27,309 bases of DNA from JBCCMQ01 sp039179985 (GTDB lineage Bacteria > Pseudomonadota > Alphaproteobacteria > Rhodobacterales > Rhodobacteraceae). How positions within the stretch are numbered: position 1 is the first letter of the stretch; the number at the start of each line of letters is the position of its first letter. The stretch covers positions 1 through 27,309 of the forward strand of contig JBCDED010000055.1 of the NCBI GenBank assembly GCA_039179985.1, read 5' to 3'. Both the position numbers and the translations under genes were made by a program. Of the stretch, positions 1-7,679 are shown one piece after another. The notes beneath the pieces are model-generated. The model was not told the origin of the DNA, made no database searches, and saw only the letters and a program-made list of their open reading frames with translations.

Positions 1-1127
1 CGGCCTTCGCCTGGGAGGGGTATCACTACTGGCGGGACTGGGCGGACTACCTTGGCGCGGCGCCTGCCGAGGATCTGGCCAAGTTCCGCGAGGTGGGCTG
101 CCTCGTCATGAAGACCGACCTCAACGGCCAGCTTCATAAACACATGCACTACAGTGGCGAACTGGATTGTCCGTTCGAAGAGTGGAGCCCGGATCAGATC
201 ACCGCGAAACTGCCCATCTACTCGCTCGACAGTTTCACTCCGGCGCGCACCCGCGATGACCCGGCCTTTGGCCAGCCTAACGGTTCCACGCTCTTGGGCG
301 CAGTTTTCTGGCCACATGCGGGCTATGTCACCGATCCCGCCCTGTCGGCCCAGAACCTCGCCGCGGCCGCCGGTCGGCACGGCGCAGAGGTGCGGCTTGG
401 CGCGGAAGTGGTGGAAATTCTCACGGATGGTGGCCGGGTTTCCGGGGTGAAACTCGCCAATGGCGAGGAACTCTACGCGCCCGTGGTCGTTAACGTGGCA
501 GGCCCCGGCTCGGCCCATATAAACGGTCTGGCCGGCGTGCTGGACGATATGACAATCGAAACACGGCCCTTGAAGCAAGAGGTCGTCCATGTGCCCGCGC
601 CCGAAGGCTTCGATTTCGAAGAGAATGGCACCATCGTTAGCGACAGCGATATCTCGCTCTATTGCCGTCCGGAGAAGGGCAATCACATCCTTGTCGGCAG
701 CGAAGACCCGCCCTGCGACGCCCACCAATGGGTGGAAAGCGACAAAGACTACGACCGCGCTTTCACGGATCAGTGGACTGTTCAGGCCATGCGCTACGGC
801 CAGCGGGTGCCCTCGCTGGGCATTCCGCGGCAAACGCGCGGCGTGGTCGATCTTTACGACGCCTCGACCGACTGGATTCCGATTTACGACAAATCTGCTT
901 TGCCAGGGTTCTACATGGCGTGCGGCACCAGCGGCAACCAGTACAAGAACGCGCCCATTGCGGGGCGGATGATGGCTGCGCTGATTGACTACTGTGAGGG
1001 CGGGGCGGACCATGACACGTCGCCACTTAACTATACGTTGCCCTACATCGGTCGCGAGATCGACGTGGGCTTTTATTCTCGCCGCCGGACCATCAACGAG
1101 GAATCGTCGTTCTCCGTTCTTGGCTAG
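1..1127 (+). CDS. FAD-dependent oxidoreductase (DAO family), 5'-truncated by window
   Basis: The frame is open from the first complete codon at position 3 to a TAG at 1125-1127, so the true start and the N-terminal dinucleotide-binding fold lie outside the window. The visible part resembles the C-terminal two thirds of DAO-family flavoproteins (sarcosine/glycine oxidase or DadA-like). It has an FAD-domain strand with a VVVNVAGPGS motif and a C-terminal FAD-contact region around GFYMACGTSGNQYKNAPIAG, followed by a helix that closes the flavin site. Such enzymes oxidise amines or amino acids in the cytoplasm; the substrate cannot be read here. An internal ATG at 108 is not the start, because conserved sequence continues upstream of it. 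The 3' end overlaps the convergent amidase gene by 35 bases. Confidence 0.85.
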   Translation, partial: AFAWEGYHYWRDWADYLGAAPAEDLAKFREVGCLVMKTDLNGQLHKHMHYSGELDCPFEEWSPDQITAKLPIYSLDSFTPARTRDDPAFGQPNGSTLLGAVFWPHAGYVTDPALSAQNLAAAAGRHGAEVRLGAEVVEILTDGGRVSGVKLANGEELYAPVVVNVAGPGSAHINGLAGVLDDMTIETRPLKQEVVHVPAPEGFDFEENGTIVSDSDISLYCRPEKGNHILVGSEDPPCDAHQWVESDKDYDRAFTDQWTVQAMRYGQRVPSLGIPRQTRGVVDLYDASTDWIPIYDKSALPGFYMACGTSGNQYKNAPIAGRMMAALIDYCEGGADHDTSPLNYTLPYIGREIDVGFYSRRRTINEESSFSVLG

Positions 1128-2547
1128 GATGCCGGTGGGCCCAGGGTGCGGCCTCTTCGATCTGTGCGGCCAGGGACATCAGCAAAGCATCGTCGCCGAA
1201 CCGCGCGGCAAGGTGAATGCCGATTGGCAGTCCGCCGTCCGAGACGGCCAGCGGCAAAGACACCGCGGGCTGGCCCGTGGCATTGAAGGCCGCGGCAAAG
1301 GGCGAGTATGGGTAGATCCCCGTTGGCCCCAGCCGGTAGTCAAGGAAATCGGGGTTCGAATGATCAAAGCGCCCGATCTTTGCGGGTGGCTCGGCAAGGG
1401 TCGAGGTGAGCAGGATATCCCAGTCTTCAAAAAAGCCCGCCATCTCGCGCCCGTAGTCGTGAACTGTTTCCACGGCTTCCAGATAGCGCGGCCCGTCAAT
1501 GCCGCGCGCATGGGCGAGGGCGCCCATGGCCACCGGCTCTAGCTCGCCGTCCTGCAGGGGCCGCCCGCGCGACGCGCATTTCTGGCGGACAGATAGCGCC
1601 AGCCCGCAGGCCACGATATCGACCCAGGCCCGCATCATGGCATCTGTCGAGGCCTGAAGCGGGGCGGCAGGTTCCACGGTGTGGCCGAGTGTTTCCAATA
1701 GATCACCCGCGGCGCCGACAGCATCGCGGCACTCTGGCGAAATCGCGCCGCCGGTCAGGGTCGTGTCGCACAGGGCGATTTTCAGCCGTGCGGGTCGCCG
1801 CGCCAGCGCCGCGTGGTAGCTGCACGCCATGGGCGGGGCGTGGTAAGGCGCGCCCGGGTCCGGGCCTGCAGTGAGATCGAGCAAAAGCGCGGTGTCCCGC
1901 AGGCTGCGCGTGAGAAAGCCATCGATCGCCATTCCGGCCCAGCCTTCGCCAGAGTAGGGGCCATCGGGTAGGCGCGCGCGGGTCGGCTTGAAACCCACGA
2001 GCCCCGTGCAGGAGGCAGGCACCCGGACCGAGCCGCCGCCGTCGGATCCGTGCGCTGCCGGAACGATACTGGCGGCCACCGCCGCCGCCGCGCCGCCGCT
2101 CGATCCGCCAGGTGTATGATCCAGGTTCCACGGGTTGCGCGTGGGACCCCCGTAGACGGCGGCCTCGGTCGCGATGCCAATCCCGCCCTCGGGCGTCGAG
2201 GTGCGCCCAAAGATCACCGCGCCGGCCGCCTTCAACCGCGCTACGATGGCACCGTCGGCCGGGTAGCGGGCACCCTGGAAGAGCCGCGACCCGCCGCTGG
2301 CCGGATACTCCCGCGATTCTGCGCCTAGGTCTTTGAGAAGAAACGGAAGTCCCCTGAGCGGCCCATCGGGCAGGCCCTCGGCAATGGCGCGCCGGGCCTC
2401 AGTCTCGAAGAGCGACACCACCGCATTGATAGCCGGGTTGCGGGTCCGGGTTCGCTCCAGCGCCGCGTCAAGCGCCGCCTCCGGACTGACTGTCCCTTGC
2501 GCGATCAGGTTGATCAGGTCCGTGGCATCCAGCGTATCTTCTGTCAT
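1093..2547 (-). CDS. Amidase (amidase signature family)
   Basis: This 484-residue protein has the full amidase-signature core. The Ser-cisSer-Lys triad is readable as K72 (in LLKDLG), S149 (in the GGSSGG motif) and the nucleophile S173 (in GSDGGGSVRVP); the 24-residue spacing of the two serines matches the family. Members hydrolyse carboxamides to acid and ammonia; substrate is not predictable from sequence. Length is normal for a stand-alone amidase, so it is probably not GatA (no gatB/gatC nearby). The ATG at 2547 starts directly before the expected N-terminal helix. The gene converges on the FAD oxidoreductase with a 35-base overlap and is divergent from the BLUF gene. A joint role with the flavoenzyme in amide or amine catabolism is only an inference. 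Confidence 0.92.
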   Translation of the reverse strand: MTEDTLDATDLINLIAQGTVSPEAALDAALERTRTRNPAINAVVSLFETEARRAIAEGLPDGPLRGLPFLLKDLGAESREYPASGGSRLFQGARYPADGAIVARLKAAGAVIFGRTSTPEGGIGIATEAAVYGGPTRNPWNLDHTPGGSSGGAAAAVAASIVPAAHGSDGGGSVRVPASCTGLVGFKPTRARLPDGPYSGEGWAGMAIDGFLTRSLRDTALLLDLTAGPDPGAPYHAPPMACSYHAALARRPARLKIALCDTTLTGGAISPECRDAVGAAGDLLETLGHTVEPAAPLQASTDAMMRAWVDIVACGLALSVRQKCASRGRPLQDGELEPVAMGALAHARGIDGPRYLEAVETVHDYGREMAGFFEDWDILLTSTLAEPPAKIGRFDHSNPDFLDYRLGPTGIYPYSPFAAAFNATGQPAVSLPLAVSDGGLPIGIHLAARFGDDALLMSLAAQIEEAAPWAHRHPSQERRTTIPR

Positions 2548-2600
2548 GCTCGAAACCTGCGACTTCCGGCGGCAAACTTCCAGCCTCTACGGGGGCTCTG

Positions 2601-2615
2601 GACCCCGGTGGGGTC
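2601..2615. promoter_or_regulatory. Perfect inverted repeat in the amidase/BLUF divergent region
   Basis: GACCCC-GGT-GGGGTC is a 6-bp perfect inverted repeat with a 3-bp centre. It lies about 54 bp from the amidase start and 46 bp from the BLUF start, the only sizeable intergenic gap between these divergent genes. It could be an operator or part of a small hairpin. No regulator is assigned, and in GC-rich DNA such a repeat can arise by chance. Confidence 0.3.
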
Positions 2616-2661
2616 GCGCGCTAATCTGTGTCAGAATGACGCATGGGGATGATGGGACCGA

Positions 2662-3075
2662 ATGGCGCTCCACAAGCTGATCTACATCTCGCGGCCGGTG
2701 GTCGGTTCGAACGCGGATTGGGACGAAATTCTTGCAGCCAGTGACCGCAACAATGCACGCCTTGATATTACGGGCATGCTGCTTTTTGACGGCGAGCACT
2801 ATCTGCAGCTTCTGGAAGGTGAGCGGCGCGACGTCAGCGACCTTTTCCTGACCATTGCCGAGGACAAGCGCCACACCCACGTGGAGATCATCACCTCGGC
2901 GCCAAGCGAGTTCCGTCTCTTTGGCGGCTGGTCCATGCAGCCATTTTCGGCGTCGGGACTCCACGCGCTCTTGGGGCGGCAAGAGATCAGCCGGATCAGC
3001 CTGCGCGACATGGCGGTGGCCGAGATCGAGCGGATTTGTGTCGACTTTTCCGGCCTCAAGGCGGCCATGGGCTAG
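2662..3075 (+). CDS. Short BLUF-domain blue-light photoreceptor
   Basis: This 137-residue protein is almost entirely a BLUF (blue light using FAD) domain. The photochemical residues of the family are present with the right spacing: Y8 (LIYISR), N31, Q49 (HYLQLLEGE) and W90/M92 (FGGWSM), matching Tyr21, Asn45, Gln63, Trp104 and Met106 of AppA with one residue fewer in the first gap. The IAEDKRH motif around residues 65-71 is also typical. There is only a short C-terminal helical cap and no fused output domain, so it should act by protein-protein contact, as other short BLUF proteins do. ATG 2662 is the only start that keeps strand 1. It lies 21 bp upstream of the SMP-30-like gene on the same strand, suggesting co-transcription, and is divergent from the amidase. 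Confidence 0.95.
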   Translation: MALHKLIYISRPVVGSNADWDEILAASDRNNARLDITGMLLFDGEHYLQLLEGERRDVSDLFLTIAEDKRHTHVEIITSAPSEFRLFGGWSMQPFSASGLHALLGRQEISRISLRDMAVAEIERICVDFSGLKAAMG

Positions 3076-3096
3076 TAGGCCACGCGGGCAGGCTGG

Positions 3097-4002
3097 ATGG
3101 AGACCCCAAGATCACAAAACCCAATTGCGGGCGTCCTTGAGTCCGGCGCGACCCTCGAGCGGATCGCTGGCGGATTCACCTTTACCGAAGGGCCGATCTG
3201 GCAACCCTCGGAGAAGTGGCTTTTCTTTTCGGACATCGCTGAAAGCATCCAGTACAGGTGGCGTCCCGGCTTCGGCGTCGAGGTGGCGCGCAGACCGTCT
3301 AATCAGGCCAATGGCAACTGCTTTGACCTGTCGGGACATATCGTCAGCTGCGAACATGCTTCGTCGCAACTCGTGCGCCACACCCATGGCGGCAAGCTGA
3401 TCGAGGTTCTGGCCAGTCACTACGACGGACAGGAACTGAACAGCCCCAACGATGTGATTTGCGACAGCCGGGGGCGGCTCTGGTTCACCGATCCGTCCTT
3501 TGGGCGGCAACGGGAAGACCTTGGCGTCCTGCGGGATCAGGCGTTGCCTTTTCAGGCTGTCTTCCGGCTGGACCCCGACGGGACCCTGGCCTGCGTGGCT
3601 CGCGATTTCAAACAGCCCAACGGCCTTTGTCTGACGTCGGACGAAGCTCGGCTCTATGTGAACGACAGCTGGGGTCCGACGATCCGTGCCTTCGATGTCG
3701 CGCCGGATGGCGGGCTCTCAGGCGGGGCGGTTTGGGCAACGCTTGCGGGGGAGGGCGAGGGCGTGCCGGATGGGATGAAGACGGATCTCGACGGGCGGAT
3801 CTATTGCAACGGGCCGGGCGGCGTGCATGTCTTTTCGGCGGGAGCCGCGCACCTTGGCGTCATCCGGACGCCGGAGAAATCCACGAATTTCTGTTTCGGC
3901 GGCCCAGACCACGGCACGCTATTCATCACGGCCAGTACGTCTGTCTACGCGATCCAGCTTCTCAGCCGGGGCGCGCCGATGCTGCGCGGGGTTGGCGCTT
4001 AG
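3097..4002 (+). CDS. SMP-30/gluconolactonase/LRE-family protein
   Basis: This 301-residue six-bladed beta-propeller hydrolase has the four metal and active-site positions of the regucalcin/gluconolactonase family: E31 (FTEGPIW), N118 (NSPNDV), N175 (QPNGL) and D225 (VPDGM). Family members hydrolyse sugar lactones using a divalent cation; lactone specificity cannot be called. There is no signal peptide, so it is probably cytoplasmic. It follows the BLUF gene after 21 bp with only a weak ribosome-binding sequence. Its TAG stop overlaps the stop of the convergent TadE-like gene by four bases (TTAG). Length is normal and no residues appear lost. Confidence 0.93.
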   Translation: METPRSQNPIAGVLESGATLERIAGGFTFTEGPIWQPSEKWLFFSDIAESIQYRWRPGFGVEVARRPSNQANGNCFDLSGHIVSCEHASSQLVRHTHGGKLIEVLASHYDGQELNSPNDVICDSRGRLWFTDPSFGRQREDLGVLRDQALPFQAVFRLDPDGTLACVARDFKQPNGLCLTSDEARLYVNDSWGPTIRAFDVAPDGGLSGGAVWATLAGEGEGVPDGMKTDLDGRIYCNGPGGVHVFSAGAAHLGVIRTPEKSTNFCFGGPDHGTLFITASTSVYAIQLLSRGAPMLRGVGA

Positions 4003-4646
4003 CCCGCCTCGTATGTGATGCCGTTGGCACCGCGCGGCCAGACGAAGTGGTTCATCGACCAGGCCACGCCGCGGAAATCCACGCCAAGCGTAACGCCCTC
4101 GGGAATGGGCGAGAAATAGGGCGTATAGACCTCAAAAAGCATGATGTGTGCGCCGTCACCCAGCCTCGGCAGCTCGTAATACTGCAGCTGATCGCTGATG
4201 AGAGCGTACTTCAGGGCCTCGCCGTTGGGGCACACCGCACAAGGTTCGGCCACGGTTTCTTTGGGTGAAGAAAGGGACCATGTGACGGTATAAAGACCGT
4301 CGTTGTGGCTGTAGGTTTTGGCGTCGGGATCCGGCAAGTCATCGGCGTCGAGGGCAAAATCAATGCGGCTGACCCGGATAATCGAGCCCGGAGGGGCCGA
4401 TGTGAAGGATTCGTAGACCTGCTGCAATTGCACCATTTTGGCGTCTGTCAGCGTCTCATAGCGTGCGACAATGTCCGAGACCGTGTACATCGCCTTGGAA
4501 GCGCGGGCGTATTGCAGGTAGGCGTGGAACGTGCCGAAGCCGATGCCAAGAACCATCAGAAGCAGAGGAACGATCAGCACAAATTCGACCGAGATCGTGC
4601 CGTCTTCTGACTTGACTGACTTCCGGAGAGAGGTCTTCAGGCGCAT
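3999..4646 (-). CDS. TadE/TadG-like minor pilin (third gene of Tad-type unit)
   Basis: This 215-residue protein has a short basic N-terminus, then the TadE-type motif around residues 16-21 (GTISVEF, with the conserved Glu at 21) running into one hydrophobic helix (about 19-40). About 170 extracytoplasmic residues follow, including a Cys pair (CAVC). This is the layout of TadE-like pseudopilins, processed and exported by Tad (tight adherence) systems. It is the last gene of a minus-strand series, 18 bp after the other TadE-like gene. The core tad machinery (tadA, tadB, tadC, rcpA) is not in the window. Its stop codon overlaps that of the convergent SMP-30-like gene. Confidence 0.82.
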   Translation of the reverse strand: MRLKTSLRKSVKSEDGTISVEFVLIVPLLLMVLGIGFGTFHAYLQYARASKAMYTVSDIVARYETLTDAKMVQLQQVYESFTSAPPGSIIRVSRIDFALDADDLPDPDAKTYSHNDGLYTVTWSLSSPKETVAEPCAVCPNGEALKYALISDQLQYYELPRLGDGAHIMLFEVYTPYFSPIPEGVTLGVDFRGVAWSMNHFVWPRGANGITYEAG

Positions 4647-4664
4647 CGGAGTATCCAGTCCTGG

Positions 4665-5213
4665 CTAGTAGGGCTCGTGCAGAAACGCGGTCTTCGTGCG
4701 GATCGGGAACCCGCCGCTTTTGTCCAGCGCTATAAGGTTTGACAGACCGAAGTTCGCCAAGAGCGGATCGACGATCGCGCAGATCTTGATCACCACGATT
4801 TGCGAGGTATTGCCCGGAGCAAAACCGTCGGCAGGGTTAAATTCTTTCAGTTCCTCTTCTGTCGCCGTCCGGTCGAAGCAGTCGGCCGGCGCAGGATCAA
4901 CTGTTTCGCCTTCGGACAGAATTTCGGTCGCGACCACCAGGTTCTGAGCACAGTTCGACACAACGCCCACATTCGTGCAGATCTGCTTCTGGAACTCGTC
5001 ATAGGTGATGCCGGGCAGCTTGCCGAGGCGGACGGCACGCATGGTAACGTCCACGCCGCGCTCGACCATCATATAGCGCGTCATCAGCAGGCCGCCTTCG
5101 ATCGACGCGAAGATGATCGCGATGAACAGCGGGAAGATGCAGCAGAATTCCACCGTCGAGCTTGCGCTTTCGTCAGCGAACTTTCTCAATCTGTACCAGA
5201 ACCGCTTACTCAT
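4665..5213 (-). CDS. TadE-like minor pilin (second gene of Tad-type unit)
   Basis: This 182-residue protein starts with a basic stretch and has the TadE-like signature SSTVEF (Glu at 22) leading into a single membrane helix (about 22-44). The remainder is a small extracytoplasmic domain with several cysteines, probably disulfide-bonded. Family knowledge makes it a minor pilin or pilin-assembly pseudopilin. It starts 9 bp after the stop of the upstream vWA/TadG-like gene and is probably translated from the same mRNA. It is paralogous to the next gene only in the N-terminal helix. Confidence 0.85.
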   Translation of the reverse strand: MSKRFWYRLRKFADESASSTVEFCCIFPLFIAIIFASIEGGLLMTRYMMVERGVDVTMRAVRLGKLPGITYDEFQKQICTNVGVVSNCAQNLVVATEILSEGETVDPAPADCFDRTATEEELKEFNPADGFAPGNTSQIVVIKICAIVDPLLANFGLSNLIALDKSGGFPIRTKTAFLHEPY

Positions 5214-5222
5214 TCCCCTGCC

Positions 5223-6932
5223 TCAGTTGGTTAGCCGCAGCGTATTAATCTTGGCGGCGATGTCGTCGAAGGCCCGTTCCAGCGTGGCCGAGGTGGCCAG
5301 GTACCGGTCGCCCTGATACGTCGCGCAGTAGTCCAGCACGAAAGCTGCCCGGGTATCGTTGGTCGCATCAGAAGCGCTGGCGGGCGCCACGAAGTCCGGA
5401 TCGTCCAGCCCCGGGATGTTGAAACCGATCGTAAAGACCCGCACCCGGGGCGTGCCGTTTCCGGAGTCGGCCTTCATGTAGCCACAGACGTTCTCAACGT
5501 GCTGGAGGGCGGCGCTCTGGTTCCACCGGTTGCGCTGCGCTCCGCGGATGTAACCGTTCTTGTGCTCTCCGTCGAAGTTGATGTTACCGCTACCACCGAC
5601 AATGTTCATGCGGTCGCGCGAATAGTTCGTGCCGTTGAGGTGAAAGTCAGCGTTCGGCGAGGCCCAGTAGTCGGCAAGACGCCCGTCCTCTCCGATGTGC
5701 GAAGTGATGTGGTCGATCACTTCTTGCTTTTCTTCGTTGTTCTCGAAGCCGTCACGGTCTTCCAGGTCGGCCACCGTCCCTTCAAGCAGGCTCGATTTGA
5801 TGCTGCTGAGGTTGGTGATTTCCCCATCCGTCAGGAACACGATGTATTTCTCGGCACCGGGATCGTCGTAGTTCAGCGGCCAGCCTTTGAAGTTATCTTC
5901 AAGACCCTTATCCTTGATAATCTTGGCGGCGGTCGTGCGGGCATTGGGCGAGAGGGCATAAAGCGCCCATTTCATCGCCATATCGATCCCGGTCCCGCCG
6001 TACATGGGCAGCGAGTTGATGGCCCCCGTCAGATCATCGGCACTGTTCGAATAGGCGACGATGCCGCCGGCTGCTTCCGGGCAGTTACCCCAGCGAACCA
6101 TGCCGGTGGACCCTGGAAAGGAGTTGTACATCTTGAACCAGGGCTGGATGGTATAAGCATCCGTCATGCTGATCTTGTCTGCGGCATCCGTGTCGAAGTC
6201 GCTGGTCTGGAACTCTGGGCACACCGGAAAGCCCACCAGATCGTTGTCGACCCAGCTGGGCAGCGACGTTGCCGTGAGGTTCATATGCTGCTGGAAGTCG
6301 CCCGGGTTCACGGTGCCGGCGAAAGGCACCAGGGTGATCGCGGTCGCGTCCATGGTCTCGGGTGTCAGAATATCATTGATGAAGTTGTTGGCGGCAGTTT
6401 GCATGCCGTAGTACTTCTCTTTGCCAGAGGCCTTGTCGTTGCCGTCCATCGACAGCGAAATGTCGAGGACGATGGCAACTTCCACCGACTTGCGCGACTG
6501 CGTGGCATTCGAGGCGACGTTGACACCCATGGAAGAAATGCCGAGCAGCTTTAGGAACTGCGTGTTGAACTGGACCTGGGCGGTCGCCTCGATTGTGCGT
6601 TCGGCGACAGCTTCGTCGAACCAGGACTTATCGGCCGGAGTGCGCTTAACAGTCACCTTTGGCTTTCCGTTGGTGCTGTCCCATTTGTGCGATTGCACGA
6701 TGAAATCTTCGACGACCTTCGCCGGATCTTCGTTCTGGCTGAAGGCGGTCGCTGCCAGAAGTCCGCGGTCGAGCGAGTTCTGCAGTTCGGCGCGGTAAAG
6801 CTCATGGCGGATGAAATCGACGCCCATGCCCGCTGCCGCGAAGAAGGTCATGAACACGACCACCGAGAAGACCAGCAAGCTGCCTTCTTCTTCCTTGGCA
6901 AAATCTTTCGACCGTTTCCTGAGACGGAGCAT
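5223..6932 (-). CDS. TadG-like protein with von Willebrand factor A domain
   Basis: This 569-residue protein has a short charged N-terminus, one hydrophobic helix (about 18-38) typical of TadG/Flp-associated proteins, a linker with a putative pilus-assembly (TadG_N-like) region, and a large vWA domain from about residue 150 to the C-terminus. The metal site is intact: D157-I-S-L-S161 (DxSxS) and later FLTDGE. In Tad systems the TadG-like protein is envelope-anchored and contributes to adhesion or pilus assembly. It is the first gene of the minus-strand trio. The start at ATG 6932 has a GGAAGG-type ribosome-binding sequence 7-12 bp upstream and a small hairpin just beyond it. Confidence 0.9.
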   Translation of the reverse strand: MLRLRKRSKDFAKEEEGSLLVFSVVVFMTFFAAAGMGVDFIRHELYRAELQNSLDRGLLAATAFSQNEDPAKVVEDFIVQSHKWDSTNGKPKVTVKRTPADKSWFDEAVAERTIEATAQVQFNTQFLKLLGISSMGVNVASNATQSRKSVEVAIVLDISLSMDGNDKASGKEKYYGMQTAANNFINDILTPETMDATAITLVPFAGTVNPGDFQQHMNLTATSLPSWVDNDLVGFPVCPEFQTSDFDTDAADKISMTDAYTIQPWFKMYNSFPGSTGMVRWGNCPEAAGGIVAYSNSADDLTGAINSLPMYGGTGIDMAMKWALYALSPNARTTAAKIIKDKGLEDNFKGWPLNYDDPGAEKYIVFLTDGEITNLSSIKSSLLEGTVADLEDRDGFENNEEKQEVIDHITSHIGEDGRLADYWASPNADFHLNGTNYSRDRMNIVGGSGNINFDGEHKNGYIRGAQRNRWNQSAALQHVENVCGYMKADSGNGTPRVRVFTIGFNIPGLDDPDFVAPASASDATNDTRAAFVLDYCATYQGDRYLATSATLERAFDDIAAKINTLRLTN

Positions 6933-7315
6933 GGCAGCACACCTTCCCTAAATGGTCGCAACACGACCAAGTGAATCTTAGACAGAAGCAATTTCTTCAT
7001 TAGGCCGAAGATGATGGCAACTTCGGGGCGGTATTTGTCCTTTTTCATGATGTAATGGCCCCTTGGTGATCCCAGTGTTGCTGATCTGGGGCCTATTTTC
7101 GGTGTTGCCCGGGGCTGAAACCCTGTGCATTCACGACGATTCCGACGTCTCCCGGGCCGCCAGACCCCCACAAACGGGCGCGGAATACGAGATCGGCACA
7201 TGCGCAGATCTGGCGCCGGTAGGCAATCACAGCGAACCAATTTTCGCCTTGGAAAATAGCGCCACGGTGACCTTCGGCACCGCATCGGTACCGCTCTGTT
7301 CCAGTAGGTGGAAAA
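6933..7315. other. 383-bp region without a convincing gene, upstream of the tadG-like gene
   Basis: No frame here shows a recognisable protein. The region holds a 6-bp hairpin TGGTCG-CAACA-CGACCA at 6953-6969, immediately upstream of the tadG-like ribosome-binding site. It also holds a possible leader ORF on the minus strand (ATG at 7048) that runs into tadG. The remainder, up to the tRNA 3' end, shows no strong terminator. The promoter of the Tad-type unit should lie here or the unit could receive read-through from the tRNA, but I cannot point to a convincing -35/-10 pair. Confidence 0.5.
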
Positions 7316-7405
7316 TGGCGGAGAGACAGGGATTCGAACCCTGGGTGGGCTTGCACCCACAACGGTTTTCGAGACCGCCCCGTTCGACCACTCCGGCACC
7401 TCTCC
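7316..7405 (-). tRNA. tRNA-Ser (anticodon CGA)
   Basis: The minus strand folds as a type II tRNA of 90 nt with an encoded CCA end (TGG at 7316-7318 on the plus strand). The acceptor stem GGAGAGG pairs with TCTCTCC (one G-U pair) and the discriminator is G, as expected for serine. The T arm is CAGGG-TTCGAAT-CCCTG, and there is a long variable arm GTGGGTGCAAGCCCAC-like stem. The anticodon loop CTCGAAA gives anticodon CGA (plus-strand 7369-7371), reading UCG codons. No pseudouridine-loop or stem mutation suggests decay. Confidence 0.97.
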
Positions 7406-7428
7406 GCGGTCAGAGTGTCTGGGCGATG

Positions 7429-7457
7429 CGCATAGCCCGGTCGGTTCGGGCGCGCAA
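7429..7457 (-). promoter_or_regulatory. Putative promoter of tRNA-Ser
   Basis: On the minus strand, TTGCGC (7457-7452) and TATGCG (7434-7429) are separated by 17 bp. The -10 box ends 23 bp before the tRNA 5' end at 7405, leaving a leader of roughly 16 nt. The fit to the housekeeping sigma consensus is moderate. Confidence 0.45.
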
Positions 7458-7516
7458 GCCCTTTGGGGTCGGAATTTCGCTGGCGTGTCGCTGGGTTTTG
7501 CGGGCCATCTTCGGGC

Positions 7517-7545
7517 TTGACTTGAGAGGGTCTCCGGCGCATAAG
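7517..7545 (+). promoter_or_regulatory. Putative housekeeping promoter of rplU-rpmA
   Basis: TTGACT (7517-7522) and CATAAG (7540-7545) are 17 bp apart, upstream of the ribosomal protein genes. This predicts a leader of about 128 nt. The -35 box is strong and the -10 box moderate. Confidence 0.5.
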
Positions 7546-7555
7546 CCCGGCCTCG

Positions 7556-7575
7556 GGGCGCGTCATGCGCCCTTT
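7556..7575 (+). promoter_or_regulatory. Hairpin in the rplU leader
   Basis: GGGCGC-GTCAT-GCGCCC is a perfect 6-bp stem starting about 10 bp after the proposed -10 box and followed by TTTGCTT. A second palindrome, CCCC-AT-GGGG, lies at 7589-7598. Both would be inside the leader mRNA. They could be an autoregulatory or attenuation element, but a leader regulator for L21 is not established for this group to my knowledge. Confidence 0.35.
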
Positions 7576-7679
7576 GCTTATCAATATGCCCCATGGGGGC
7601 GCGCTGTCCGCGGTGCGCATGCCGCAAGAACGCCGGGTGATCCGGGGCCACAGGACGCGGTATACGAAGGAAGAAGCAC

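Noticed and set aside
763..1026. Open frame antisense to the FAD oxidoreductase
   Set aside because: It is rich in Arg/Ser/Pro, has no family motif and overlaps a well-supported coding frame; typical GC-rich shadow.
5499..6554. Long (351-codon) plus-strand frame opposite the tadG-like gene
   Set aside because: Low-complexity Val/Arg/His/Gly-rich translation with no domain; the opposite strand has an intact vWA domain with DxSxS.
7316..7405. Integration site (att) at tRNA-Ser
   Set aside because: No integrase and no direct repeat of the tRNA 3' end is seen in the flanking sequence.
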